Shown here piece by piece: positions 37,741 to 49,500 of a stretch of 64,000 nucleotides of DNA. A model generated the notes under the pieces. The model was not told the origin of the DNA. It saw only the letters and a program-made list of their open reading frames with translations, and made no database searches. The stretch is from Certhia americana (Eukaryota > Chordata > Aves > Passeriformes > Certhiidae). Made by a program: the position numbers and the translations under genes. The stretch is from NCBI GenBank assembly GCA_018697195.1, contig CM031859.1, forward strand, positions 55,715,207 through 55,779,206, written 5' to 3'. Each line of letters begins with the position of its first letter. Within the stretch, counting starts at the first letter, position 1.

Positions 37741-38199
37741 GGTTTGTCCTTGTGTGGAAGATTAGGATGGGTAGGTAGTCTGAGATATGGATTGCTAGGT
37801 TCTTTATTAAAAACCAAAACCCCTCTTTGGTTCTAAAAGAAAATTCCTTTTGGCAAAGCCATTTGCTGTATTAACATCCTTATTTTTATAACTGTGGGCA
37901 CCCAGGAAAAATTCTGGCTTTTTAGAAAGTGAATTCTAAATTGCTGTAAAAGGAGCACGTCATGCATGCAGAAAGAATCCTGGACTCCTAAGTACAGTTC
38001 AGTTTTCACGTAGAAGAATATTTGGAAGGCTATAAACCTTTTTTTCTGCTCTAAGTTTTCTCTTTTGGTACTGCAAAATGTCAATAGCAAATTGCAAAGC
38101 AGCACAGTAAGGTGGGCTGCTTTGAGAAAGGGGGGAAGTGTGTCTTCAGTGATCTTGCTCATTTGAGCAACCAAGAATTAAAGCAAACAGCTTTTTTTT

Positions 38200-38203
<4 letters not shown>

Positions 38204-38251
<48 letters not shown>
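38204..38251. repeat. Poly-T tract, 48 bases
   Basis: Uninterrupted run of T, preceded by a shorter T run and GCC. It could be the A-tail of a retroposon on the - strand or an over- or under-called homopolymer. No element body is recognisable next to it. Confidence 0.95.
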
Positions 38252-38252
<1 letters not shown>

Positions 38253-39111
38253 TGGTAGGAAGGATTATAGAATAAAACAACCCATAGTGATTACTGGAAA
38301 AAACCTCAAAACAACTTTTTATGGTGGAAGAGCAATAACTTTGTTATAGGACTAATCCCTGGAAGCATAAAGGTTAAAATTCAAAGGCCTCTGAATATGG
38401 AAAAGGAACATTTTAACCTGCTGTTTGAAGGCCAGCCCCATTTTGTTCCTCTGTAAAAGATAGTATATGAGTTCATTTATTTAGATGTTTGGAAGTTAAT
38501 GAACCACCTCCTGATCTGACTGCAGCCTGGGAACACTTGCACAAGATTAATCTTTTAAAGAAATTAATATAGCACATATTCTAGAAAATACAATCCAGAA
38601 AAATCCACGTCTGACAAATTTGTACTAACCCACAATCAGCTGTGACTCTAGTTCTTGGTGTTGAAGTGAAATATCTTAACTGATGCATGCTAACGTTCAA
38701 CCTTTTGGTCGCTGTATCTTTCAGTTTGAGTTCAGCTTTATTTACATCTTCTCACTAATTTAATCAGTTAAATGAAAGATATGAGCTCAACTGTATCCAA
38801 ATTCCTGTCTCTGGACACAGTGTAATAAGCTAGCCTGGCTTGGAAGTGGTGTTAAAGCTGAGACCCAATGACAGCTTCCTGGGGGAGAACCACTTCAGGA
38901 GATGTAAGGCTTCAGGGACCAAGGCTGGTGGGAATAGTGCACCCAATCCACTGAAGGGGTTGATGATAGTCAAGGTACTCGGACAGAAAGGAGTATCCAG
39001 GAGTAGCATTTAGGAGTCGAAAATAGAAACTCCTCCATGATGGAGCAACGGTTCTGAAGTAAAAACTTGGAGACAAGGACAAGTTGAAATGCAGAAGACT
39101 TGAAGAGCTTG

Positions 39112-39157
39112 AATAAATGCTGTGTGAACTGTCTGAATTGCTACTTTGCCAAATAAA
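39112..39157 (+). terminator. Possible second polyadenylation signal pair
   Basis: AATAAA at 39112-39117 and at 39152-39157, followed by GGTGTCTGTCTGATTTTGTGG-like G/T-rich sequence. The second sits in GCTACTTTGCCAAATAAA, which matches the PCMT1 distal signal context (37705-37722) at 17 of 18 bases. It could extend the PCMT1 3' end by 1.4 kb or be the tail of an old retroelement. Confidence 0.35.
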
Positions 39158-41160
39158 ACAAATTGAGAGGAAGCTGTATCTAGGTGTCTGTCTGATTTTG
39201 TGGTTGGTTTTGTTTGTTTTTAACCTTCAACAGGAGTTCACATAACCAAAAGAAAGCATTTATGAAAATACTAGTTTGCTAACTGACCAGAACTATGTGT
39301 CCATTTTCAGTCAATTAAGGTATTGCAGTAGTTACAAAGCCTATTACTACTACCTGGAATGTATGTGGGATCTTTGGTGGCTGTTTTGCATTTCCCTTTG
39401 TTCGCATCTGTGTGTTTTGGTGGACAGGCTCTGAGCACAGCTCTGTCTGCTGTCCATAGTTGATTCCAGCTACTGCAGAGAGTATGATTTGCATCTTGCA
39501 AGGATTAAAATTTTATCTCTTTTTAAGAGGTGCAGTCATGTTTCACCGGGCTATTACTATCACCTCTGAGCCAGAACAGCTTGGGAGAATGGATTGGCTG
39601 CACTCTTGAGTTGCTTAACTGGTTGTTTCTGGGATCCAGACAGTAGAAGACTTTGGAAAGCCAGTACCTGTATCATGAAAACACACCAAGAGCTGTGGAT
39701 TCTTCACGGAGGAGTTTGAAATGCTGTATGGATGCTTTCTGTTTATGTAGCAAGAATGACCTATGTACTTTTTCCCTTCAGACTGGTCAGCTGGCTTGAG
39801 GCCACGGAGTCAGTAACATGACTTTTTCTGGAGGGAAACCAGCACACAGCACATGTGCACCAGCACTGCTGATGAAACCACCTGGATGATTCCTGAAATG
39901 TTTTTTAGTCATCGAGTTTGAAATGGGCAATAATGCCTGGAGCCAGGGGGGCTCTGCGTGGTAGGCTCTGGAGCTTCCAGCTGGCAGCAGTTCTCTCCAC
40001 ATGGGCAGTGTTTTTGTGACAGGCTGACAAGCGCCAGGATTTTTGAGTTTGGAGGGACTGTGGAATTAACACATCAGCACAAAGAGGTAAAGTAAAATAC
40101 TCAGAGGAAAAGCCTGAACTAATACTCTTCTTCCTGCCAGGAAGAAGGCTGTTAACCCATTCTTACAGTAGCAGTGTTTTCTTCCTTCTACTCATTAATG
40201 TGCCCTAAGTTGTGCTGCTTTTGATTTAAATGCAGTTCACAGAAGGAGGACATGAGACAATTCCTTCTGAACTCTGACATGATACAAAGGATGAGTAATG
40301 CAAACCACACTCATGATTTGTAACTTTGGTTCTATTTATCTGGTTTTAAACATATTAGGATGCACTTCAAAAGATGAATAGTAACCTTTATGGAACCTTG
40401 ATCCATGTCCCAAGTAATGTAGAAGAGGTGTTCTGTTCAAGTGAATGAGGGGTGGTCCTGGTTCAGAAAAAAAGGCAGATGGTGAGGTCACACAAGGACA
40501 TTGTGCAGAACCAAACCAAAAAATTCAGAGGGAAGTGTTGCCCCAAAGATGGCACAGGGGGATGCAGGAGATGATGAGCTCTGAAATCAGTCTTTTGCAT
40601 TTCAGGATGTTCAGACTTCATAGATCAAGAAGGGTAAATTAGAGTTTAAGCACTTGTGTTACACAAGAGATGGCTTCAGGCATGGGGTTAAAGTTGGTTT
40701 TGTGGGTTCACACATTTTGCCTTTGTTGGGTCTATTTGAGTTTTGCCCATCTGCTTTTAACTGTGAAAGGTTGTGAACTGCAGACCAGTTTTTGTAAGTG
40801 CAGACACTCTTAAGGTATCATAACCCCACTTAGCCTTTACTGTAAATAACACACTCTTGTGTGCTCAGACACCCTAGCTAGCAAGGTTTTGGGTTTCCAT
40901 GCCTCAGCCAGGTCTGAGGAGATAAATATGGACTAAAACTTGGCCTTATGCTGGTAGAGGTGATGTAAACTTCCCTCTACCTGGCCTATTTACCTCCCAC
41001 ACTTCATCCTTGACATACAGGGCTGCTTTCTGTTTCAGGTAGTAGTGTTTTGCACAGCACAAATTCATGATGCTGCTGATGCACTCTGAGCTTTCCTGTG
41101 AAAAGCTGTTACTGTTCTCTCATGCTGTTGGCAGGGTGTTAATGAGATGCTCAGCAGGAT

Positions 41161-41198
41161 GTACTTGGGAATAAAAATTGTACTTGGGAATAAAAATT
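41161..41198. repeat. Tandem duplication, 19-base unit x2
   Basis: GTACTTGGGAATAAAAATT occurs twice in perfect tandem. It is a simple local duplication with no sign of function. Confidence 0.95.
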
Positions 41199-43369
41199 TC
41201 TTTAAATTATTAATTGAGTGGACATAGCTATTACTGAAATATGTATGGAGGAGATCCAGTTGCCCATTAAGAATTGCCTGAAAGCTTCAGGAAGGAGAAA
41301 TGAAAGTAACTCGCTTTGTGTCTCATCATACCAAATGTAGAACTTGAGACAATCCTGTGTCTTTTAGCAAAACTATTTTAGCAACAACAGACTATTTTCA
41401 TAAAGACTGTTGATGAAGTTACTTGGGGATCTCACTTTGATTCCCTACAGTTTCTTTGTAGTCCAGCCATTTTTATCATATGCTCCTGAGCAACTGATGT
41501 GGTAGATGCTCTTGAAAACATTTCCTAATGCTTCTGAGAAGCTGAAGTCCTTTTTTCAGCTATGTTTGGGCTTATGTTTGCATTTTATATGTTTGTACTA
41601 CGAACAGGCCATGTTTCTTGTTTATTACATTCAGCCAAATCCTCTTTCAGTTATAATGGAGAAGTGGCATCTGAGATAAATCAGTAACTTTTATTGCAGG
41701 TGCCTTATGGACTAAGAGCACACTCTCGAAGGCCTCTCGTTAGGAAAATGGGTGATTCAGAGCACCTGCCAAGGCTACTGCTCTGATCAGAGCTCTAGAG
41801 AAGCTCCTCTCCTCTGGATATAGAGGCAGCCTCAGGTTAGTTACCTCTTGGGCATGGAATTAGCCTTCAGGGATGCTTTCCCTATAGGCCCAATCTTCCA
41901 CTGGGCTGCCTGCTTTCAAGTCCTTTACAGTCCCGCACTTATCCAAGTTCCCTGCTCCTTCTAAATCTGTGTTGTCCAGTCATTTGGTTTGAGTGTAGAA
42001 ATCTTAAATGCATCTCTTTAATGCATTAGGATCTGGTAGTTTTAAGAACTATGTTAAAATGTCTTGCTCTACCCTCTTTAGAACAGGATTACACATTTCT
42101 GTTGGCCAAGGAAGTGGTGACTCTCCGTCACTCACCGAACCTTTCTGCCTTGTCTGGTTTCTGCCAGCTTGCTCAAAATACACTTTTCATTGATTTATAA
42201 GTGGTTTATAACTGTCAACCAGGAACCTTAGAACTGCAAAAATTAAAATTTTAGCAGCAAGTGTATTTAAAAACTTGTTTCTGAAGTGTGCTGATACAGT
42301 TGTTCTAGATTTCTCTTTGTGTTGTAGGACTCCAGTGCAGAGTGCAGCTCACTTTTTCAGTTTTTTTAAGTAACTATTACTTGAAAAATATAGAGCAGAG
42401 TTGCTTTCACACAATTTTTCCCCCTTTAAATATTCCTTGTTTACAGCATGTTTCCATGTCACTCAGTTCAGACCGATTGTGTCATGGCTTTTTTTTCATA
42501 TTAATTACTCTGTGTTTATTGCCTCTGGTTTTATGCCCATCAGTGCTCTCTGAATCTTCTCTAACTTTTCCCTTTGCTCTTACTCTTCTAGCTTTTGCCA
42601 TTAGAAACTGAAAAATCCCAATTCCTGATGCGCATGAAAACAGCCAGCACAGACCTCAGTGATGCATGACTGTGGATTCTGTTAGGGCTTACTAGAAAGG
42701 CTCTCCCTTTGTTTTGGGGTGGCAGGGTTGTGTTGCTATTGGTTCGTGCCTCTGACTGGCTCTGTGCAGTTTGGGATTGAAACTCTTATGCTTTATCTAG
42801 GATTTGAAAAGCAAATGGAGCATCACACTGACCTATTTCAGCCTTTTTGTTTTGCAAATGTGCTCTTGGAACTGCCCCTACTCCTATCCTACAATGCTAT
42901 GGAATGATTACAGTGAGATGTTCAGGCTAGGATCCCCTGAAAAAGTGGGAAGCAAGCAGTCCATATTATAGGAAAAAAAACGCTTACTTCTAAATAGGGA
43001 TCAAACCTAGGTAAGTATTGTATTGTTTGCTACTGTGAGTAATTTGTACCCTTAAGCTGTCTGAAGAGCAAAACAGTTTAAAAAAAAACAGTCTAAGTGA
43101 AATAAGAATCTTGATCAACATTAAAATACACTGACAAAATACATTTTAATGACCTCTCCTAATACACAGAGGAGCAACATCCACAGGGCTGTGCAGTCAG
43201 GGTAGTCAATAGTCTCTGCTTACCTAAGATGCTGGTAAGAATAGGTGTACTGAGCATATTCACAGATACGTGGATAGACAAGTATCAGTGTTTAGGACAG
43301 GAAAAACAGATCTGACAGACTTCGAATAGTGACAGCTTTCACACAGAGTGTCTCACTTCTGCTTCAGGA

Positions 43370-43425
43370 TGAACACTCGTAGGTCCCTTTCAACTCAGAC
43401 TATTCTGTGATCTGTGACTCTGTAA
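43370..43425 (+). mobile_element. CR1 LINE, 3' tail
   Basis: Contains GTAGGTCCCTTTCAACTCAG, then ATTCTGTGATCTGTGACTCTG, the usual end of CR1 elements. Only the last 50-60 bases remain. Confidence 0.7.
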
Positions 43426-45067
43426 AACTCCCTAGCTCCGAGGTCTGCGTGACAGGCCATGAATGCAGTTTTAGCAATGCAGCCATGAAGATGGGCTAGA
43501 AGCACTGCCTGCTCTGAGCACTCCTTCGACATCAGAGGGAGAGCCCCAACCTTGGGAATAGCTGGGAAGGGGCTACAGGAGAGGCGTCAGCAGGAGGCAG
43601 TGGGAGCTGCCTGAGGAGAAGGGGAAAGGCATCCTGAGCATGTTGACAGTATTTTCTGCTACTCCCAGCTGTGCTCTAGCTCAGTAGTTCAGTATGGCTA
43701 ATTTAAAATCAAATAGCATGAAAGCTATTAAATGCAAACACATGGTATTGAGACCGGCATGTGTGTTAATTGCAGGAGCTGCCAAGCCAATCTGTTACTT
43801 TAACTTTGTCTTGCTCTCTCTCTATCCAGCTGACAATGCCCCCAGGCTCTCTGGTAAGGTGAAAACTATTTTATTTCGATCCAGCCCTGGAGTTTGCTGT
43901 CACTTGGGAAGTAACAGGCCTCAAGGTGGCGGCCCACAGGGCAGCAACTCTCACCATCTCCCCTCCCAGAAAGAGTCCCTGGGAAGACTGTAGCAACTCT
44001 AACATAGCACTAGCCAGACTCCTGTACCGAGCTTGCTGTCTGCTGCTTTCTGCTTGGGTAGATGTTCATTCTCAGCTGTCACATGCCGAATCCGTGAAGG
44101 TTTATTCCACTGGCAGCAGCACAGAAACAAAGCCTGCTGTTGGGTAAAGCGACTGGAAAGCTGAGCAGCCTCTCGCACCACGGCTGTACTGGCTGGCTTG
44201 TGCTTTGTGCCAGATGTTGCTGTTGTCCTGCCCGGCAGAACAAAACCAGACCTTTTGTTCTGCTGCTGGCTGTGTGCCACGGTAATGGTTTTATAATAGG
44301 AGCACAGTGGGCACAGAGAGAAAAGACCAGTTTTCTTGCTGTTCTGGTAAGGTGGTGAAGGACACTAAGGTATTTAATTAAAACCCAACACAAATTTCAG
44401 CGATGGAAAATAAGACCCCAACCAAATGGGCAGTGAGTGTTCCCTAGAAGGCTGTATTTAAAATGTGGTCTTTGGGTCTTGCACTCTTTGCCACGTCTGC
44501 TGGGGGCTGGGATGGAAGAGAGCCCATACTCCCAAACTGGAAATGGGCAGCATCAGCAGATCCTGGACTCACTGTAACACTGAAGTACAAACAACCAGAC
44601 CTTGCCTCCTGTAGCATGAGCAAGGAGCTGGCAACCAGATTCCCTGAGTGATGGGACAGCCAGCTCCACGACTGCTGTCCTGCTGAGATCAAGCACTGCT
44701 CAAGAGACAGGTCACACAGGTAGATGCCCTGTCCTTCTCTGTCTCCCTGAAACAAGTATCTCAACAACTCCTCCCACCATACACATTCCAGCTTCTTATA
44801 AGGCTGTTTCACAGAAAGGAGAAATGTACTTCTGTCTGCTCTCACGATACAATCTTGCAGCACTAAATTTAGCTGGCAATGGAAACGAAAGACAATGCAA
44901 TAAATATAAGAATAGAATCGGTTTATTAGAGCTATTTTACATAAAGTAATCAAGAACAAATTACTTGAAGAACTATTTGTATACCATGGCAATATTCTTG
45001 CTGACTCAAAGTTACTGAAGTACAAAAGACAACATACAAAACGATGCATGCCTCATTTGACTCTGGT

Positions 45068-45073
45068 TTTATT
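45068..45073 (-). terminator. Polyadenylation signal of LRP11
   Basis: TTTATT on the + strand reads AATAAA on the - strand, followed about 20 bases later by TTTTGTATGTTGTCTTTTGT, a G/T-rich downstream element. A second AATAAA lies at 44922-44927, with poorer downstream sequence. Confidence 0.6.
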
Positions 45074-45440
45074 CAGACCCATGAGGAATGTGACATCCTT
45101 GGACAGCCAAACAAGACAGACAGCACAGTGTGTGTATATATATATGTATATATAACATGTACTGTACACATTTTACTGGTAACACATCTGCAGTTCACTC
45201 ACACATATCAATTACTTGCTCTAATTCTATGAGAATTTTTCTGGGGTGAGGGCAGATCACCGAAGCTTTCAAGCTTTGCAGGGAGCTATGGGATAACCAT
45301 CAGGAATCCTACACTCCGGCATCTTGGGCAGAAACTGCTGTGTGCTGCATTCTCATGCTGGGGAAGGGTGGTGGGCTGGATGTGGAAAAGGCTGAACAAG
45401 CCCTGAGCTCTGGGGAGAGATACAGCTCTGAGACTGTACA

Positions 45441-45606
45441 CGGAATCATAGAGGGGGTTTGGTTTGGAAAGGACCTTAAAGATCCCTTAGCTCCAGCCCC
45501 CCTGCCATGGGCAGGGACACCTTCCACTAGAGCAGGATGCTCAGGGCTCCATGCAGCCTGGCCTTGAACATTGCCAACGATGGGGCATCCACAGCTTCTT
45601 CAGGCA
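45441..45606 (-). mobile_element. CR1 LINE fragment in the LRP11 3' untranslated region
   Basis: GGAATCATAGAG and GGTTTGGTTTGGAAAGGACC, then CCCCCTGCCATGGGCAGGGA and GGGGCATCCACAGCTTCTTC, are diagnostic reverse-complement CR1 3' sequences. This is the best-preserved CR1 piece in the window. It lies in the same direction as LRP11, so it would be part of the mature transcript if the 3' end near 45050 is right. Confidence 0.9.
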
Positions 45607-46354
45607 GCAGTACATGACTGCTGTTGAGCACTGGGAAGTCCAAGCTCCTCTGCTGAGGAGCTGCATTTTTTCATTTCAGCACTTAGCAAACATGGCTGTC
45701 TGCTAGCAGCACAGAGTTTTAAACCGAGTGAAAATAAGATGCTTTCTTCCTTAAATCCCAATTTTCTTTGCAAAAGCTGGTGCTTGGATAGCACTTGCTT
45801 TTAACGAACAAAGCAAGACACATTCTTTAATGAAAATACTCCCAGTGCATCAGGTGAAAAGGACACAACTGGTCTCTGCTGGACAGTGAAGGAACATGTT
45901 GGCTGGAGCATCCTGGTCCCCACAGTGATGGCAGCACTGAGAAGAGCAAGGTGGCACAGGCTTCCTTTCCCCCACACCTTGGCCAACACAGCCGGCTGTG
46001 GAGCTTTGGCTGCTCCAGCACCTGGGCCCTGGGGTGCGCTTGGCCCTGGCTGAGACCCTAACTGCTGTGGGGAGGGCAAGAGCACCCCACATCCAGTTTG
46101 GGGTGTCCCCACCTTGCAGTGTCTTCTGCACAACAATCAACTGGAGCTACTCTCTGGAGCCTGAACATTTCTTATTTTCTGAGCAAAGACATCTACCCAC
46201 TTTTTATATTATCACCAAAGGGGAAGAGTATGTTCTTCATCTCATAGGCTTCTTCTACACTTGAAAATAAACTAAGGATTTTGGTCCTTTTATAGAGGCA
46301 GAGATTCATGGACACAGGAGAAAGGGGAGAAAACAACTGACCCAAATCCAGTTT

Positions 46355-46509
46355 TTAGAGATACATCCCATTGATGAGGTAATCGGACTCTTCAGATGTA
46401 ATGGGTCGAGCTTTTTTGAGCTTCTGTTTCACTAAGCGCAGTCTGCAAGCAACCATAAGCAGCAGCAAAGCAGTGATTGCCAAGCCTAAGGCTAAGGGTA
46501 ACACAGCAC
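46355..46509 (-). CDS. LRP11: LRP11 coding exon 7, membrane span and tail
   Basis: Encodes residues 424-474. The hydrophobic [20 protein letters not shown] segment is followed by the basic stop-transfer [13 protein letters not shown] and then [16 protein letters not shown] and a TAA stop (46355-46357 on the + strand). The tail matches human LRP11 almost exactly as I recall it. Acceptor TTATTGTAG. Confidence 0.96.
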
Positions 46510-49500
46510 CTACAATAAGGTTAAGAGAAATTGCATTTTATTTAACACAGTGAGACGCTGGGAGAGAAAACCTGAAATTTTTCTTTAAAAATACAGCTAG
46601 TCTATCACTTAGATGTTAGTATTTGGAACAAATCATACTATGAAACTAAACTGTACAATCATGTTAGGGACAGTTCAGAATATGTAAGTACGTTATTCAA
46701 TTCTTGACCACTTTATCTGTATCTACAGCACCTGACTGAAAAACTGACATAATTCAAAATTAATTCACATGGTTGGTCTTACCTGTTTCTGGGACTGGGC
46801 GACCACCTTCAAGCTGATCTCTCTTTGGCATCATTATGCCATCCCCATTTTTATCATCTGTTCTTTTCCCTGAGGAACTTTTATCTGCACAAAATCAAGC
46901 AAGATAAATGAGTACTGCAGTTCAGTGACTCAGGAAATCTCACCCACAGGACACTAGTATCAAATAATGTGAAACGTTTAAACATAGGAGGAAAAAAACA
47001 AACAAAAGAACAGTTTAGGAACTTCTGACTTTGACTGTATAACTGAAATAATGTGAAACTAAAGCTAAAAATTTAAATTCAGTTTTACATTCCAAACCAT
47101 AATGCATCTCAACCAAAAGCAAGGGCATTTTGAGTGTGCTGTGATACATATGCTGGCAGCCTTCAGAACTGTTACAGAGCTAGCAGAAACACACTGCTAC
47201 AAGATCTGTAGAATATGAATGTGAAATGTTGCAATTGGAATGACATATAGTGATGGGTGCTAAGGAAGTGTTTAAGTGAATTAGCTTGGAAAGTGCACTG
47301 TGTGTAAGTCCCACCCACCACCACCAGCCCTGAAGAGCTGCAGGTGGTGTCCCTGGCAGTGGCAGCAGCAAATGCACACGACTACTAATTAAAGATGAAA
47401 CTGTTTCCTTGGTACAGTCATGAAAGTCCATGCTAATGTCCCCACTCCAAGGCAGAGCACAGCCTGGGGCTTTATTGCCCTGCCACTTTGGCTGGGGGTG
47501 CATAAACACTTTCACCTGCAGGGAATGCTGTATGAACAAGCCATGGCCCTCTCCTCGTTGGGCTCCTCCTGTCCTGGCATGTAAAGTTGGCTTAAAAGAT
47601 TCCTAAGACTAATTGTACTGGCCTTAAAATACACATATGGCATGAGAGATGTGCAAGAACACCTGAATGTAACTGACACCAAAAGCAGCAGCTGTTTTCT
47701 GCTTCTGTTTTTCCTGAATTAAACTAAATGAATATTTGTCTTTGTTTTGGAAATACCCCAAAGACATCTGCTCTTTTTAAGAGCTGCTCCATCCTGTATC
47801 TAAATGCCTGCTTTAGAAATGTTTCCCTGCCATTTAAGTAAAGGGAATATTTAAGTCAACTGCTTGTAAAAAAATTTGGCAAATATGGAGAGAAGTTCAG
47901 TGGGAATTTTTCAGAAGCGTGGAAGAACAGAATCCTTTCAATAAAGCTTGCAGGGTTTTGCTGGGACTTGTGACTCTTCTTACATGACTGGAGAGACTCT
48001 CAGAGTCAATGCTGCTCAATATCTTATCTGTTATCTCTAGAGCACAAAGAGCAATTTCCCCAAGCAGTTTAGGAGCCTGGCATAAAGCATTTTACATAGA
48101 TTTAATTTGGTTTTCACTTTCTCTTGATTTTCTAGTCTATTCTGAGGAAACTGACATTTACAGCCCTTTCCAATTACCCTAAATTACAGATCTAGGTTGC
48201 AGCTACTGCTGTGGGTGCCTCCGCAGTAAAAACATGACTAAGGCTTGGGCACTTAGTCAAATCCTGTAATCCCAGCCCCGAACAGCACTGCATGGGCAGG
48301 CTGGGAGAGGCAGAGACCCTGTGCCAGGGGAATGCAAAGCTGTTACGGTGATTTATACACTTGGATTGGCCCTGCTGGGGAGTGCAAATCTTCAGGCTGC
48401 TCATGAATTCAACCCGTTGACATGACCCTGTTTGCTACTGGCCACTGCTGCTTAGAAACCAGCCCACTGCTCACTCCAGAATGCTGTGCTGCTACTGAGT
48501 GCTTTCTATATGCATCTGCAAGTTCAGGAGTGCCAGAATATGCAGCTGGGCTTAAGAACTTCCCTGGAGAAGGACACTGGGGCTATTTGGAGGCAGCCAT
48601 GCAGAAGTGCTGTGCTGGCCTTTGCAGGAGAGGCAGTCTGGGTAACTTTACTACCATGGAGATGTGTCTGCAGAGAGAGAAAGGACTCTTTCATTGACAT
48701 CAAATGCCTCTTCCTCCATCCACTCCCCAACTTTGAAAGAAAATGTTTGGCCTTTCAGCTTGGGCAAAAGTTGACCATGAATCTGCTGCAGAAGACTCAG
48801 TTGCCCTGAGTATCTGAGGGGGGTTATTTCAAAGTCAGACTTGGTGCTCCCCTGGACTTCCCCTGCTGTAGAGGAATACCACTGAAAAGGCCAGAGTGCA
48901 GAACAAGATTTACCCATTGTAAACAATCAGTCATTTTTGGGTTTTGTTTTGATTGGTTGTGGTTTTTCTCTTTACTGTAAATAGATCCCCTATTAGGTCA
49001 GGCAGAAGTTTTAAACAGTCCTTAACCTGGACTTGCATATTTTCATACTTCAGTGTAAATCCTTAAAGACTTTGTATTAAGTCAGAGCTAAGCATGAAGG
49101 GCCACTGTAAGGAAAGTTAAAGTAAATCTGGAGCACAGAAACTATTAAGAGAAAATGGATTCTGGAAAAAAGCTCCCCTAGTATCACCTTCATAGGTAGA
49201 AAGCTCATGTATCTGCTACCAGGAACTATCTCACAGTCCAAAACATTATAACTTAGCCCAGCTCCTTTGGAAAAAAGGAAAAAATACAAATATGGTTGTA
49301 CTTGACAAGGAACTCCTTTTATTAGACATCTTTACTGAATTCTTAGAGATGAAAGCTGTTTATGGAGAACTAAGTAGCAGAAGGGACAGGCCTGTACTGG
49401 TACTTTAGCCAATACTAATTAAAAAAACAAATGTAAAAAAGAAAACAAAGGAACTCCCCAGTCTTAGAATGTCTCAGGAAAAAATTATCTTCTTTAAAAA

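Larger units (their letters stand above)
37741..45050. other. Intergenic region between convergent PCMT1 and LRP11
   Basis: About 7.3 kb with no supported gene. It holds a 48-base poly-T tract (38204-38251), a second candidate + strand polyadenylation cluster (39112-39157), a 19-base tandem duplication (41161-41198) and a CR1 tail (43370-43425). The block 43430-44400 is richer in GC but shows no coding structure I recognise. A 201-codon - strand open frame (44444-45049) begins at the presumed 3' end of LRP11. Confidence 0.7.
45050..46354 (-). other. LRP11: LRP11 3' untranslated region
   Basis: About 1.3 kb on the - strand from the stop codon to the first well-placed AATAAA (reverse complement at 45068-45073). 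It contains a TA/TG microsatellite near 45130-45152 and a sense-oriented CR1 fragment at 45441-45606. The end point is inferred; an alternative signal lies at 44922-44927. Confidence 0.6.

Noticed and set aside
38880..39230. A further LTR or retrogene upstream of the second AATAAA pair
   Set aside because: No terminal repeats, target-site duplication or coding match could be seen; kept only as a possible polyadenylation cluster.
47180..47539. 119-codon - strand frame in LRP11 intron 5
   Set aside because: It resembles no known family, has no splice context and is of a length expected by chance.
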